A stretch of 64,000 nucleotides of DNA from assembly GCF_933775445.1 (NCBI RefSeq), contig NC_065875.1, positions 17,731,555 through 17,795,554 on the forward strand, given 5' to 3'. Made by a program: the position numbers and the translations under genes. Source of the DNA: Argentina anserina. Taxonomy: Eukaryota; Streptophyta; Magnoliopsida; Rosales; Rosaceae. Shown piece by piece: positions 45,833 through 59,117 of the stretch. The notes beneath the pieces are model-generated. The model was not told the DNA's origin. It did no database searches and was given only the letters and a program-made list of their open reading frames with translations. Position 1 is the stretch's first letter; every line of letters starts with the position of its first letter.

Positions 45833-46339
45833 CTAATTCTTGATCAAGCAAGGACGTTTCACATCAATATCAGCCCAAATATTCTTTAGTTTGGTGAAAT
45901 ATTGCGCCACCGGTTGCCCATCCTGTTGCATCGTCAAAGCTGTGCACATTAACTCATGAACATGTATGAAATCAGAGTCATTAGTATATAAGTCTTCCAG
46001 TGTCTTCCATATTTTCTGCGTAGTGTCACATGCCTCCATCAGATCAACAATTTCTTCATTCATAGCTTTCCATAAGATTGACATTACAAGACCATCATCG
46101 TCGTCCCATTTAGTATAGGCAACAATATCATCTGCACTAGGAGATTTAGTTACTCCAGTTACATGCCCTATTTTGTGCATGTCTCAAAGATGAGCTGTCA
46201 TAATTCCCTTCCATTTACAGAAATTGGTCACATTGAGTTTGGTTCCCCCAAAGGAACCACTGTCAGAACTCTTGACATATACTTCAAATTTCATAACATC
46301 ATTGATCTGAGAACTCTCAACGCTGTTTCCAGAACCCAT
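45833..46339 (-). pseudogene. Copia 3 gag, broken
   Basis: It starts at ATG 46339 (MGSGNSVESSQIND), continues FGGTKLNVTNFCKWKG, then meets TGA near 46188. Homology goes on with VMSILWKAMNEEIVDLM and TLEDLYTNDSDFIHVHEL to about 45833. One stop and no zinc knuckle recognised. Confidence 0.75.
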
Positions 46340-46379
46340 TGAAAAGCAATTTAAAATTCATGAATTATACAATGGAAAC

Positions 46380-47005
46380 ACCAAAAAACGGATATGAATC
46401 TTTTTTGGGTGCACGTGCACTGTCGGTGAACCTGTACTGACAACCAAGACTATCAAATCTAGTCCAGGTCGAGTCAGGTTTGGGCTGGGCCGGGTCTGAT
46501 AGAAGCAGAAAAACGGGTCAAACGTCGGAGGGAAGCAGCGGTGACGTCGACGCTTGAGGAGAGGACAGCAACGTCGGTTGAGCACGCCAACGTCGAGAGG
46601 ACTGACTCGACAAGCAGGCTTAGGCGGGCCTGCTTGTCGAGTCGCGAGCTACACCGAGAACGACGGCTCATCGTTGCTCGCGCGGGTGATGGCGGATGGC
46701 CGCTGGACGGGAGAAGGCGGAGGGCTGCCGGTCCGTGTTTGCTTCTGTTAAAGGAGTTCGCCAACGTCGACTGCTCCTATAACTTCATCCCCGAGGAGCT
46801 CTGCACTAAGATCTCACTCTGCGACGCGTTGAGTCCTCCGGCAGGAGGCTGAAGGTCGTCGGAAGAGCCGGGGTTGCTTATGGTCTTGGCTAGAACGGGG
46901 GTTCAGGTCTTTTTGTTGAAGCCCGAATCCTCCAAGAAAAGTGTTCCAAATCGTTTGCCGGAAAAAACAGATTCCCAGAAAAAAAAAACAGAGCAAGAAA
47001 AATCG
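46380..47005 (-). other. Copia 3 leader with GC-rich block
   Basis: Between the PBS and gag, 46430-46900 is strikingly GC-rich compared with the rest of the element. No domain was recognised in any frame. It could be captured host sequence. Confidence 0.4.
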
Positions 47006-47158
47006 GCTCTGATACCAAGTTGAAATGTATATTGCTTAATAATTCTATATACATAATTGTCCTATATATAATCTAACAAGAGTTCAATTAACCATAAATC
47101 ACTCCTTGATTCCCTTCTTGAATTACACCCGTGATTCCCTCCGTCATTTACGCTAACA

Positions 47159-48258
47159 GAAGATTCAAGGTCCCTTCTTAAATTTTAATCATTAGTTTAG
47201 AACCATGAAGTTAACGTTCCCATATATAAGAGAGATTATATGGCCGGAAACTAGAGATCGAGTCTTTGTCTAGCAATGAGCCGATGATTCATTAGTACAT
47301 ATGCAGTAGTATTTCTGTATGGCATGAACGAGATATCGAAATGATATGAAATCGATCGAAGAATGGGGAGGCCAACAATACATGTTTACAACAATTAACG
47401 AATTATGATCGCAAATACCTTGCTATCACTCTATTTGTACCTGGAAATAAGTCAATCTTACTAAAACATATTTTGATATTCATATACATCGGCACAAATT
47501 GTATATATCCAATGTTTAATTAGTCTTTAATTTACGTACACACACAATGTGAATGTCTAGAGACCTAACTAGGAAATGTTTATGTTGAAGAAAATTAAGA
47601 TACACTAATAGATCAGATTGATCTGAGCATGTATGAGATGGAGGTAGCACGCCAATGACGCCATATATGACACCATATCTGTCGCCGGTGGAGAGGCTAA
47701 GGGCACTTTAAAAAGCGAGACTATGATTATGATTAAAAATTATGGTATTTTAATTGATTTAATATTGAACTGACGATATCTGTACTGATATTCAACTTCA
47801 ACAGCTTGAACATTCAAAAGCAAGGGAGTTACATGTTAGAATGAAACTGATATTGTCCAATCCAATAATGTGTGCACATGAAACTGATGATATCAAAATA
47901 TCTGTACATGGTATTCAAAATATCTGTGCTGCCATTAAATGTTATGTACAGTTTACATGAAATCAACTGGTAAATGTTTAGTCTTCTTTAATCTGTATAT
48001 TTTGTGGTACCACTCAATTTGGAAGATTTGAATTGATCAATCAGGCATAATTTTCTTCATTAGACTAATTAATTTTTCTGTTCTTGGCATAGCATCATTA
48101 GCATGCACTCGTTGATGTATAATTGCCGGCCACAATTGATTTGGGAGGAAATTAACAGGCTAATGTCTCATCCATTTGACCATCCTAGCTGTTCTTGCTC
48201 AGCTATTATCCGACATATATATAGATTCGAAAAAGCATCAGATAGTATGCAGGCGGAC
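47159..48258. other. AT-rich spacer
   Basis: No gene, RNA or repeat pair recognised. Confidence 0.5.
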
Positions 48259-51200
48259 AGCTACCTCCTAGCGCCTAGATGGCTAGACGGCACTTAGGCG
48301 GATTCGAATTATTAAATATTTATTTATATTTATACATGTATTTAAACTATTTATATGATTAAAAATATATAATAATGCGCTCAATATTGATTTTTAAAAT
48401 AGTCTAAACTCACAATTATTTAAATTTAAAGTCCATATAAAAATATTAAAACAAAAAGTGTTGCTAAATGTACTTAATAAAATTCTAATTATACCCATCA
48501 ATTGATATTTTGTTACGTATTTTCCAACTTTACCCATATCTCAAAACATAGAACGATGACCGATGGATGTTGCTCATTTGCTCCCCTTCACTACTCCTAC
48601 ATTCTCTCAATCTCTGAATTAATCATTTAGTTTTCATCAAAATAGTTGTTTGAAAGTTGGCTCAACTACTTGATCGTTTTATTAGTATACTAGAAAGGAA
48701 GAGCCATCTTGATTGAAATTCCAAAAGCGATCCATTTTATTTCTCTTTTAATTAATCATACAGTTATCAATTCACATATGATTATATGAATGTGTAGGAG
48801 TCTTGATAACCTCTTTTCATTTCTATTTTTTCAACCGATATGATAGATGAAAAAACTGAAGATGGATGGAGATTTGATTTGGATTGCAATTGTTGTATAA
48901 ATTTCACTTTTAGAAATCATGTTGTCACGACCCCGAAATTTCAAGTGTTAAATTCAAAAATCGAAGTCATGAAAAACTCTAAAACAATCTCAATAAAACG
49001 AAATCATCTTACAGTCACAGTGTATCAAAACTGAGTCCACATCATGACTCAGTCGACTTAAATAATACACAACCAATGAAAATGTAAAATTCACTCAATC
49101 CTCACCACGAACAGCAGAAAGAAATCTTCGAAAATCTTCAGAGAAAGACCTCTAATTCTGCTAATCCACACCTGCAGAACTATCCCCTACACCATCGAAT
49201 AAGTGCACCAGGATTGTAAACACAAACCTGGTAAGTTTTGCAGCTCGTATGAGTAAACAACAGTATAAAACGCATAGTAATACAAGAGAAAATTACTGAA
49301 AATATTTTATTATAAATGCACTCATGAGTCACAGGACGGCCCATCTGAATGTCCAATAATATCTGAAAATATAAGTGCTCATGACAAATTAGACAACCCA
49401 TCTGTTTACTCACATACATTTATAATACGGGTACTGATGAGACCCAGATACTCATCTGTTACCCCTCATGCAGTACGTCGTTAGACACTGGGCAACACAT
49501 ATGTTACCCAATATCCAACAATATGGGTACTCATAAGCAGATAACCCATCTGTTACCTCTCATGCAGTACACCGGTAGACAGACTAGAGCTCTAACTGAA
49601 TCGTAACTGTCGCCCAACCAAGGCTAGGTTCTGACATGCCAACACGTCCGAAGACAAAAAAAACACGTCTGAAGACAGGAAAACACGTCCGAAGACAGAA
49701 AACGTTTTAACAAAACTCAATGTTAAAACCACGTACAATAACAATACACCCATGTTATTGTACTATAACAAGCGACTCTTGCTTAAATAAAATAAATATA
49801 GTTGCCACAGTATAATTCATTTGAAAATAAGAACGTAACAGTATATAATATAGCAACCCATAGATATGTATCGTATTTACCATTTATACACATACACAAC
49901 CCACTATATTACATACCTGTCATAGTTCGATCTTTTTAAGAAAACGTAAATATGAGTCACCGCCAAGGATAGACTCGTCATAATGAGATTTACTCACATT
50001 CACCATAGTCCATAATCACCAAAAAAAATTAAAATCATTTATTAAAATAGCATTTCACTTACCCATGAACCGTTGACGATCAAATTCACGTAATTTAAAC
50101 CAAACATATTTTAAAAATAATTTTTATAAACCAGTAATGCAACGTCTATGGTGATAACTCAAACTAAATTCAATAATTATAATACTACTTTGATCATGAT
50201 GATCATTATGAGGTTTACTCACCTTATTTCCCGCGTGCAACTTCCACGACACCGAAAGCGATTCCCTCACTCGTTTCGTCGGTCACCTAATAGCATGATA
50301 AAATGCTTAGAAAATGATACGTAAAATATAAGTTGACGATTTTATTACAGCTAAACACGGTTCATAAAACATTATTCATAGAATGTTCGTGATTTACTGT
50401 TCACAGAAGACTATTCGGGTTTCACTATTTGCTTAACACGGTTCATAGCTACTGTTTTATGAACCTTGTTGACAATTACTGTTCATGAACACTGTTTATA
50501 GTGACTGTTTACGCGCCGCCACCATTTTCTGACCACCACCAATGGCTACTAAATTTCACCACCACAATCTAAATGACATTCCCAACAACTTTCTAGTTCA
50601 CAACAAAGTCTAAATCAAAGCTTAAAACCTCTAATTTCAGAATTTTCGAACAATCCCAAATCAAGAACCCTAGAATTGAAATTTCTTGGTTCGAGTTATT
50701 ACCCTTTGATTTAGCTCAAAACCTTTGCAGGTGTTGTTGACGACATTGAGGCAAGGAGTTTGAGACTGGTGGTGAAGCATAAACTCACCGGAGCTCGCCG
50801 GAAAATTGAAGAACACAACCGGGTCACCGACGGGTTTCCTGATCGACTTCTGTGTTTCGATACGTGGAAACCGGTGTGCTACTCCACTATCCACCACCAC
50901 AGGGAGGCGCGCAAAGAGGAGACAAAGCTATCTAGGTTGGCCCGGTCGCCTGAAACCGCCGGAGTCGGCCGGAAAAGTCGGGTCGGGTCGGAAGGAAATT
51001 TTCGCCTCTAAAGGCGCTGGTGTAGAGAGAGGGGGAGAAAAAATGGGGTTATTACACATGCATTGGATTGTTGTTGCTAGGTTTTTTCTTACTCCCTTTG
51101 TGTTTGAACTTTGAAGGGTAGAGTTGGAAATAACGATATAATTTTCTAGTGCTAGGTGTACTAAGATAATTGATGGGTACAAATAAAAGCACCCTAAAAT

Positions 51201-51541
51201 AAAAAGGTAAATTGTAATACAAATATAAGACTAAATTTCAAGTTCTTTAAATCTTTCACTAACTTCTTCGGTATCAAACTCAAACTCAATATTCATTTCT
51301 CATTTCTCATCTTCTATGTCATCATCAGAAATAAAATCTTTATCATTAAGTTATTTTACTTCCACTGCATTTTATTTTATTTTTTCTAAAAGTTCACTGA
51401 TTTTAACCGTCGCGAACCGCCTTAGACCGCTTAGGCAGCTGCCAAATTCCCCAAACGCCACGAATAACCGAAAAGGGAAAAAGCGTGGCGATAACCCGTC
51501 TTCTAGCGCCTAGGCGCCTCTAGGAAGTTTAGGCTACCACT
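48259..51541. mobile_element. possible degenerate DNA transposon
   Basis: The left end has CCTCCTAGCGCCTAGATGG and ACTTAGGCGGATTCG. The right end, reverse-complemented, has CCTAGAGGCGCCTAGGCGC and CTAAGGCGGTTCG. These GC-rich ends face each other in AT-rich DNA. The interior has no transposase and is occupied by a Gypsy solo LTR. No target duplication was found. Confidence 0.35.
48918..51061 (-). mobile_element. Gypsy solo LTR, related to 32065-34828
   Basis: About 2134 bp at 48923-51056, starting TGTCACGACCCC and ending TTATTACA. It shares blocks such as ACTATCCCCTACACCATCGA and CAGCTCGTATGAGTAAA with the first LTR. The flanks CATGT (48918-48922) and CATGC (51057-51061) match at four of five bases. 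There is no internal region, so it arose by LTR-LTR recombination. Confidence 0.78.
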
Positions 51542-51550
51542 TTTTAGAAC

Positions 51551-51553
<3 letters not shown>

Positions 51554-51592
<39 letters not shown>
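51554..51592. repeat. TA microsatellite
   Basis: About 19-20 uninterrupted TA units. Confidence 0.95.
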
Positions 51593-51595
<3 letters not shown>

Positions 51596-52680
51596 CCCTG
51601 GGTAAACTAGAAGCATATTATATAAAAATTAATGTAAGCTTACATTATGTTCAGCTAGCAATTCTCACCTTTGCACGTTGGAATTTAGCCTGCATATGCA
51701 TGCCTCATTCATCCGAGAGAATCATGAAAACAACCGGTAACATGCAAGCTAACAATTAATGGCACCTTCATTTGCTTATTTGCATGAACTGATCAGCGCG
51801 GCTTGATATCATATATATATAGTAAAAGCCTAAAAGGGGTTTCGGTGCTCGATTATAAAGAGAGGAAGGCAGAATTGTTACAGACCTCTCCGAGGCTTCG
51901 ATCCTGGCTTGGTTTCAGAGTGTGCGCGCTGATCCTCAATTTGTTGTTCATACTACTTGTCTTGATGGCATTCTCATAATCAGTAAATCAGGTTTCTAGC
52001 CTTTTCCAATACTTAATTTGTGTTTATAGCATGTGTTTGACTATGTATATGTAAATTTAATGCTAACAAGTGGTATCAGAGCATTTCGTATGTACATATA
52101 GAAATCAAACTTACGAACTTAACAAACTTCGATTTTTTTTTTTCGTATAAGAAGGAAGTTTGATTTCAAGCTACGTGCATATGAGATGCTTTAATACCAA
52201 TTGTTTGCATTAAACAAACAAACATGCATAATCACACGTGCTGGAATAACATAATTGAATAATAAGTGCCTGATATGCGGGGTATATATAGATGCTGATG
52301 ATCTCCATCCATCGATCGATCCCTTCATAAAAGAAATCCTGATGAATCATGGTTATTCGACTCTTCTTCCGAAATATAAGTCTAGATAGGATTAGATTTC
52401 CAAGTTCTACAAAGATTTCACAGTTCTTTACAAGTAATTATATTCTTCAAAAAAAAAAATTGCGTCCTTGAGTTTTGTTAGGAGATTACCCTCGAGTAAT
52501 GTTGTGACTACTAAACCCTCATAATGCATGCATGTACTATTGTATAAGGACAATTTCTTCCATTTTAACTAATATGGAAAAACCCTTTTAACAAATTAAT
52601 TATATGGTATACCAACCCTCGTATCTTAACTATTGTGATATAGTCCAATAATTCCTCATTTTATGTGTTGCGTTCTCATG
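51593..52680. other. spacer, no gene seen
   Basis: AT-rich. 52070-52085 has TGGTATCAGAGC (plus strand), a PBS-like word, but no LTR pair or coding domain is adjacent. Confidence 0.4.
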
Positions 52681-53462
52681 TACGTAGCCAGCCAGGGGCG
52701 GATCTACCCCAGGCTTAACTGTTCTGGAGGTCAGGTGAGATTTCAGCCCAGAAAAAGAAACCCAACCGTCTATTAAAAAAAGGAATTAAACCAATCGATT
52801 GCACGGAATCTCTCTACTCTCATATACACTTCTACAGTTCTACTGTAGAACCCACAAGTTTAGCTCTTTTCCAGTTCTCCTCTAAGTTCTTTTAAAATTG
52901 AATCATATACTGATTAGAATCATTAGATACTGATTATGGAATGATTTGATTCTGAAATTTGGTGGGTATTCACTTTGTTGGTTAAACAGATCTTATTGGA
53001 AATTTGAAATATGATTATATGAAATTTGGTGTTAATGTGTTAGTTTTGTTATTGAATGGCTGAATATATTATGATCATAGATTGAGTATTTTATTTGTCT
53101 ATTTGGTTTTGTTAAGATTGTAGGGAATTAATGTTGATATATGAGTTTGATAGTTAAACTATCGATTTGGAATGATTTGGAATTTGGTGGTATGTTAGAG
53201 AATAGCTTAATGAGAGATTGAGTATTTGGGTTAGTTAGTTAGTTAGTTAAGAACTTAAGATTATAAGAAATTAGGGAATTGTAGGAATATTTAGGTTTAA
53301 TTGACCTTTAATTATATGAACTTCATACGGTCCATATTGTAAACTTGAAAAAAAAATTCTAGCAATCGGCCAAAGTTGTAGTCTACCCCATAAAATCCTA
53401 GGTCTATCCTTAAAAATTAGTCTAGATGACATTTTAATCATACATCCGCCACTGTACGTAGC
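52681..53462. mobile_element. non-autonomous hAT element (766 bp)
   Basis: The perfect 8-bp duplication TACGTAGC lies at 52681-52688 and 53455-53462. The element 52689-53454 begins CAGCCAGGGGCGGATCTA and ends TACATCCGCCACTG, so the short terminal repeats read CAG..GGCGGAT.TA. No transposase. 8-bp duplications are typical of hAT elements. Confidence 0.8.
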
Positions 53463-53860
53463 TCGATCAAAAGGTACAACATGGCAACTCTGGCCATTGC
53501 AATTTATGTGGTGTAATTCTGTTATTTATAGGCTCATATTCCTATATATGTGAAATTTTGTCCAAATTAAATCATGACTGATGAAGAATTGCGTGCAAGG
53601 TCATATTTATATTCCAAGTCATGAAGTAATACTTGACAGAAACAGACATAAATATATATACTAAATGAGAGGATTGCAGGTGCTTGGCAGATAATATATA
53701 GTAACAGGGTTTTAGACACAGGAGTAATTTGTTCCATTGCTTAAATCTCCAATATATGTCAATATTAACATGAGATACAAATATATAAGTTTTCACCAAT
53801 CAGAACTCGCCAATTATTAATTAGTAACGTCAATAGCCAGTCTGAGAGCAACTCCTATGA
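53463..53860. other. spacer
   Basis: AT-rich. No gene seen. Confidence 0.5.
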
Positions 53861-53865
53861 GCCCC

Positions 53866-54369
53866 TGTAAATCAAATTACATGATATGAGTACAAAATAA
53901 AAGATCATATGCATAATAACTAATCGTTAAGTTAGTGAATGAGATTTATTTACCATCTTCATGAACGACGACACCGTGATCCATTATGCCTTAATTCGAA
54001 GTCACAAGGTGCTAGGCAAAGTCTTCTGTTAGTCACTACTCTGTGCTTTCTCAATGGACAGAAACTTACGCAAATAACTCGTAGTGATAACAGGGACGTT
54101 TATCATCTATATATAGAGAATCTTTAACCCTTAAGAGTCCTTCCAATAAAAACATCTTGTAAGTTAAGTCATCTTATTTAGATTCCTGATTCAATACTGA
54201 TTTGTAGTCTTGCTTCTAGACTTAAATTAGGATTCCTTACCATAATGATATAATACACGAAATCATTAGGAACTAGATTTGATACTATCTTTGTTTCCAT
54301 GTAGAAATAGATTATGACATTAAACATGATAATCATATAATATGTGATATGTCCAAAATTGATCTAACA
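53866..54369 (-). repeat. 3' LTR of Copia 2
   Basis: 504 bp, TGTAAATCAAATTAC to GATCTAACA, nearly identical to 60502-61005. Confidence 0.93.
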
Positions 54370-54983
54370 ATCTCCCACTTGGACAATCACTTCCGGTTTA
54401 TGAAAATCAAGTTCCTGTAATGTCAGAAACTATACTACCTACTGTAGTGCGCGCCAGAAACAATTGAATCAAAAATCTCATCACAACATGGTCACCTTGC
54501 AGTTACTTATGCAGAACAAGAAACGAGTTACACTTTAACAAAAATGCAGAGTTTCTTTGCTACAACATAAGCTCCTGCAAAATACATATGTCCAAAACCT
54601 CAGTATTGAGATATATATATATATATATATATATTATGTGTATTAACAAGTATAGAATATATATACATCAATTCCTACCGTATGTTCTAAAACCAGAACT
54701 TCAAGCAATAAACTGGACACCAATGACTTTATAACTTGCTTGAACCATATCATCATGCTAGACATGATTAAAGTCATCTGATATGCAAGTATATGTACAA
54801 CTGTAACTTAGTTGTGTAAGTTTTTCAGAAACTAATGTAAAGCTGCGGCATGACATAACAATTCTGAAATATTTCAAGATTTTATTTAAAACAAAGAAAA
54901 CTGTTATCATAAGGATAATTAAAACAAGAACTCAAAACTTGTAAATTTTAGTTTTCTCCTACTGGACTTAACTCCCACTGACC

Positions 54984-56400
54984 TCAAGTATCTAAGTTAG
55001 GCAAAATGCATATGCTCACTATGTGTTTCTTGAACACTTTAACTGGTAATGCTTTTGTGAAAGGATTAGCTAGTTGTGAGTTTGTATCTATGCTTAGAAC
55101 CACTAACTCACCCCTTTTAACCCTCTCCCTAATACTGTAATACTTTAAATCTATATGCTTGGAATTGCTAGATCTCTTATTGTTCTTGCAGAAGTACACA
55201 GCTGCCTCATTGTCACAAAAAACTTCCAATTTGTCTTCCATAATGTGACTGAGTACTTGAGTTTGCTATAGAAAATTCCTTATCCATACCCATTCACATA
55301 TTGCTTCATATACTGCTATGTACTCAGCTTGCATGGTTGAGGTTGTGATCAATGCCTACTTCATGGTTTTCCAAGCAATAGCTCCTCCTGCTAGCATGTA
55401 CACGTATCCACAAGTGGACTTCTTTGAATCAGGGCAATTCCCTGCAAAATCAGAATCTGAAAATCCAATAACCTTCACATCCTTGACTTGTCTGTAAACT
55501 AGCATGTGATTCTTTGTCTTCTGTAGATACCTCAACACCTTTTTCCCTGCAACCCAGTGTTTATAACCTGGATTAGATTGAAACTTTGATAACATCCCAA
55601 TTGCAAAAGCTAAGTCAGGTCTTGTGCAAACTTGAGCATACATGAGACTTCCAACTAATCTTGCATAAGGCTTTGACTTCATGTTCTCCTTCTAAGTTTT
55701 AGTTTGTGGCTGTTGACCTTTTGTGAGCTTGTCACCTTTAGACATTGGAACTTCTCCTCCAGAGCACTGTTCCATACTAAATCTCTTCAGAACTTTTGAA
55801 ATGTAATTCTCTTGGGATAATCCAAACAGTTTTTGTGCTCTATCTCTTTTAATCTCAATCCCTAGTACATATGATGCTTCACCTAGATCTTTCATGTCAA
55901 AATTCTTTGACATAAAGCTTTTGGTATCTTTTAGCAGTTTTAGATTGCTGCTAGCCAAAAGTATATCATCAACATATAGTACTAATAAAATAAATTGATC
56001 TCCAACTGTTTTTAAATAAACACACTCATCAACTAGATTTTCAGTGAATCCAAAAGAGGAAATCACTGAGTCAAATTTCTTGTACCACTACCTGGAAGTT
56101 TGCTTGAGTCCATAAATTGATTTCTTCAGCTTGTAGACCAAATTCTCATTCCCTGCTTCAATAAATCCATCTGGTTGTTTCATGTAGATTACTTCATCAA
56201 GCTCTCCATTTAAGAAAGCTGTCTTGACATCCATTTGATGTAGCTCCATATCATAGTGTGCAACTAACGCCATAATAATCCTAAAAGAATCTTTACAGGA
56301 AACTGGAGAAAAAGTCTCAGTGTAGTCTATGCCTTCTTTCTGCGTAAATCATTTTGCAACTAACCTTGCCTTGTGTCTTTCAGTGTTTCTTGTTGCATCT
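54984..56400 (-). pseudogene. Copia 2 reverse transcriptase and RNase H
   Basis: The minus strand shows ALVAHYDMELHQMDVKTAFL, KSIYGLKQTSR, LVLYVDDILLASSNLK, KPYARLVGSLMYAQVCTRPD, SDSDFAGNCPDSKKSTCGYV and the ending SIDTNSQLANPFTKALPV. Frame or stop breaks lie near 56345, 56085, 55690, 55355 and 55270. Confidence 0.87.
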
Positions 56401-58330
56401 TTCTTGGTTTTGTAAACCCACTTGCAGCCAATTGCTTTTTGACTTGGATTAGCTTCAACTAATTCCCAAACTCCATTTTTCTCCATTGACTCAATTTCAG
56501 ATTGCATAGCTTCTTGCCACTTCTCTGACTCAACACATTCTGTAGCTTGAACAAAATTTGTTGGATCATTGTCTTCTGCACAATCTTCTACTACGTCTAC
56601 CTCAGTTAGATAACTGACAATGTAAGGACAATTCCCCCCCCCCCCCCCCAATTTTGCTTTTCTAGCTATTTCGGATCTTCTAAGCATAGGATTTTGAGGT
56701 TGTGGAATTAGATTAGGTTCTACTACAGGTGCAACTGCAGCAATGGGAGGATTCTGAACAACTATATTGTTTTCTGGATTGTCAATTTGCATTCCTTGAT
56801 CAATTTCATGATCATCTACATCTTGATTTTCTCTAATGATGTCATCTGCTAATTCATTATCATTATCAAAAGGTAATGTATTTGCTAAATCCTCATCCAT
56901 CACAAGTTCTTCAAATTCTGAGGATAAATCCTCATAAATTGTATTGTGAATTTTCTCATTTAATAATTTTACTTGATGAGTTTCAAAAATTCTGGGTGAG
57001 TGTTTAGCAGAATATAGCTTGTAACCTTTAGATTTATCTGGATAACCTATGAAATAGCAGCTAATAGACTTTTCATCAAGCTTGCTCATTTTTAGATTAT
57101 AAATCCGAGCTTCTGCTTGACAACCCCATACATGACAATGAAAAAGACTTGGTTTTCTACCACACCATAATTCAAAAGAAGTTTTCTCTATGGCTTTACT
57201 TGGTGTTCTGTTGCAAATATAATTTGCAGTTTTTAAAGACTCTCCCCATAGGAATTTTGGCAAACCAGTAGTACACATCATACACCTAACCATATTTAGA
57301 AGGGTTCTATTCTTTCTCTCTGCAACACCATTTTGTTGGGGATTATATGGTGTTGTATATTGAGCTTTAATTCCATGCTCTTGCAGATACAAGGCAAAAG
57401 GACCCTTTTGTTGACCTTTTTCTGTATATTTTCCATAAATTTCTCCACCTCTATCTGATCTTACTGTTTTGATCTTTCTCTCTAGTTGATTGTCTACCTC
57501 AGCCTTATAGATTTAAACGGCTTTAAGTGCCTATGATTTTTCTAAGAGTAGAGAAACATAACCGTATCTAGAGAAATCATCAATGAATGTAATGAAATAC
57601 ACGTTTCCACAGAGAATTTGGTGTTTAAATGGACCACAGATATCAGTGTGTATGAGTTCCAACAATTCTTTACTTCTTACTGCAGTCTTTTTCCGTTTGT
57701 TTGTCATCTTACCCTTAAAACATTCAATACAATCATGAAGGTCTGAAAAATCTAATTTGTTTAAAATGTTGTTCCTTACTAATAGTTTCAGTCTCTCTTC
57801 GGATACATGGCCTAATCTTCTATGTCATAAATATGCAGATTTTTTATTGTTCCTGGTTCTCTTAACACCAGTTAAGGTGCTAGTACTTTTAGTGTTATCT
57901 ATTTCAACAAAAGAAATATCTTGTTGAGATATTGAACAATTTAACTTTATATGATCATCCAATATCACACCAGAACCAATTTGCTCTTTATTTCGAAAAA
58001 TAAGAATTCCTTTATTTTCAATTAAAAAACTACATCCAGCTTTAACCAATTGAGAAACTGAAACTAAATTCCTTCTCATGGAAGGTACATAATAAACGTT
58101 ATTCAAAACTAGAAATTTTTCAGATCCTAAATCAAGCCTAAGACATCCTGCAGCTTTTACTGCCACTTTCATTCCGTTTCCAACACGCAAGCTAACATCC
58201 TCACTTCTTGGAGTCCTGGTCTTTTTGAACCCCTGTAAGGAATTAGTTATGTGAATAGGAGACCCGGAATCAATCAACCAAGATTGTGGATTGACATTAA
58301 CAAGATTAACTTCTAAAGAAAAAAACTGTA
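56401..58330 (-). pseudogene. Copia 2 protease, integrase and RT start
   Basis: 58277-57825 reads DSGSPIHITNSLQG (protease active-site type DSG) and SMRRNLVSVSQLVKAG. Integrase pieces follow, then 57392-56349 reads YNPQQNGVAERKNRTLLNM and WGCQAEARIYN, and the RT start GVWELVEANPSQKAIGCKW. A run of 16 C at 56634-56649 codes glycines in the linker. Stops lie near 57820 and 57520. Confidence 0.83.
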
Positions 58331-58369
58331 TTAGAAATAATCTTACCCTTTTTAGCTAGCCAAGCCTTA

Positions 58370-59117
58370 TAGCCAATACAATCCCTTTTCATGTGACCTA
58401 CTTTCTTACAAAGTAGCACTTGAATCTGAATGGTTTGTTATCCTTTGGCCATGTGGTTGCTGATGTCTTAGAGATGATCTTGTTAGGCTTAAGCTTGTTT
58501 TGTGGATGTGACTTCCTTTTCTTAGGCTTTTCAAGCAGGTAAATGGTTGGGGTCTGCTTCTTAATCCTCTCCTCCTCATCAGAACAGATGGCTATTAGTT
58601 CATCTAGAATCCAGTTTTCCTTTTGAGCATTATAGCTAGTCCTGAGATGGTCAAAACTGCTTGGGAATGTGTCCAGTGCATGATGCACCAGCAAGGTGTC
58701 TTGTCCTCCCACCATCATCTCTTTAAGCATATTGTTGATATTAATCAACTTTAATAAATGCTCCATGAGTCCTCCAGTTCCTGATTATTGCAGGCTATGA
58801 TATTCCTTGTTTAGCCTAGCTATCTCAGTTTTCTCACTCTCCTTGAACTTAGCTGACACGGCCTCTAGAAAATCAGTAGCAAATTCCGGCTCAGCCACGC
58901 ATCCTCTAATGCTTTTAGACATAGACTGCCTAATAACATTCTTAGCCATCATGTTTGAATGCATCCACTTCTTATAGTTAGCTTTGACTGTGGTTTTATC
59001 ATCTTCTGCTGGGGTTTCAGGTCTATCCTCTTGAAAACAATAGCCTATCTTATCATTCATGGTGATATAGGTTTCTACAGAATCCTTCCAAGCTCTAAAA
59101 TTTGACCCAGTAAACAT
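58370..59117 (-). pseudogene. Copia 2 gag with zinc knuckle
   Basis: It starts at ATG 59117 (MFTGSNFRAWKDSVETYITM), with ENAKNVIRQSMSK-like core words AKNVIRQSMSKSIRGC. A stop near 58785 precedes the second half (LLKLININNMLKEMMVGG, CSDEEERIKKQT). The knuckle CYF...VGHMKRDC near 58425-58380 has lost one T, which shifts frame between its cysteines. Confidence 0.8.

Larger units (their letters stand above)
42024..47158 (-). mobile_element. Copia LTR retrotransposon 3 (short LTRs, 5.1 kb)
   Basis: LTRs of 127 bp (42024-42150) and 138 bp (47021-47158) start TGAAATGTATATTGC and end GCTAACA; an 11-bp gap explains the length difference. The PBS TGGTATCAGAGC (minus strand) lies three bases inside the right LTR. 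The flanks GAAGT (42019-42023) and GAAGA (47159-47163) differ at one base. Gag, integrase, RT and RNase H are present in Copia order. Short LTRs and 5 kb length suggest the Ale-type group (inference). Many stops and frameshifts: the element is dead. Confidence 0.88.

Noticed and set aside
46358..46852. Four overlapping frames, Arg/Ser-rich
   Set aside because: All frames are open because of high GC; no domain seen. Kept only as a compositional anomaly.
52074..52085. Third-party Copia primer binding site
   Set aside because: TGGTATCAGAGC is present on the plus strand but no LTR ends beside it and no element interior follows.
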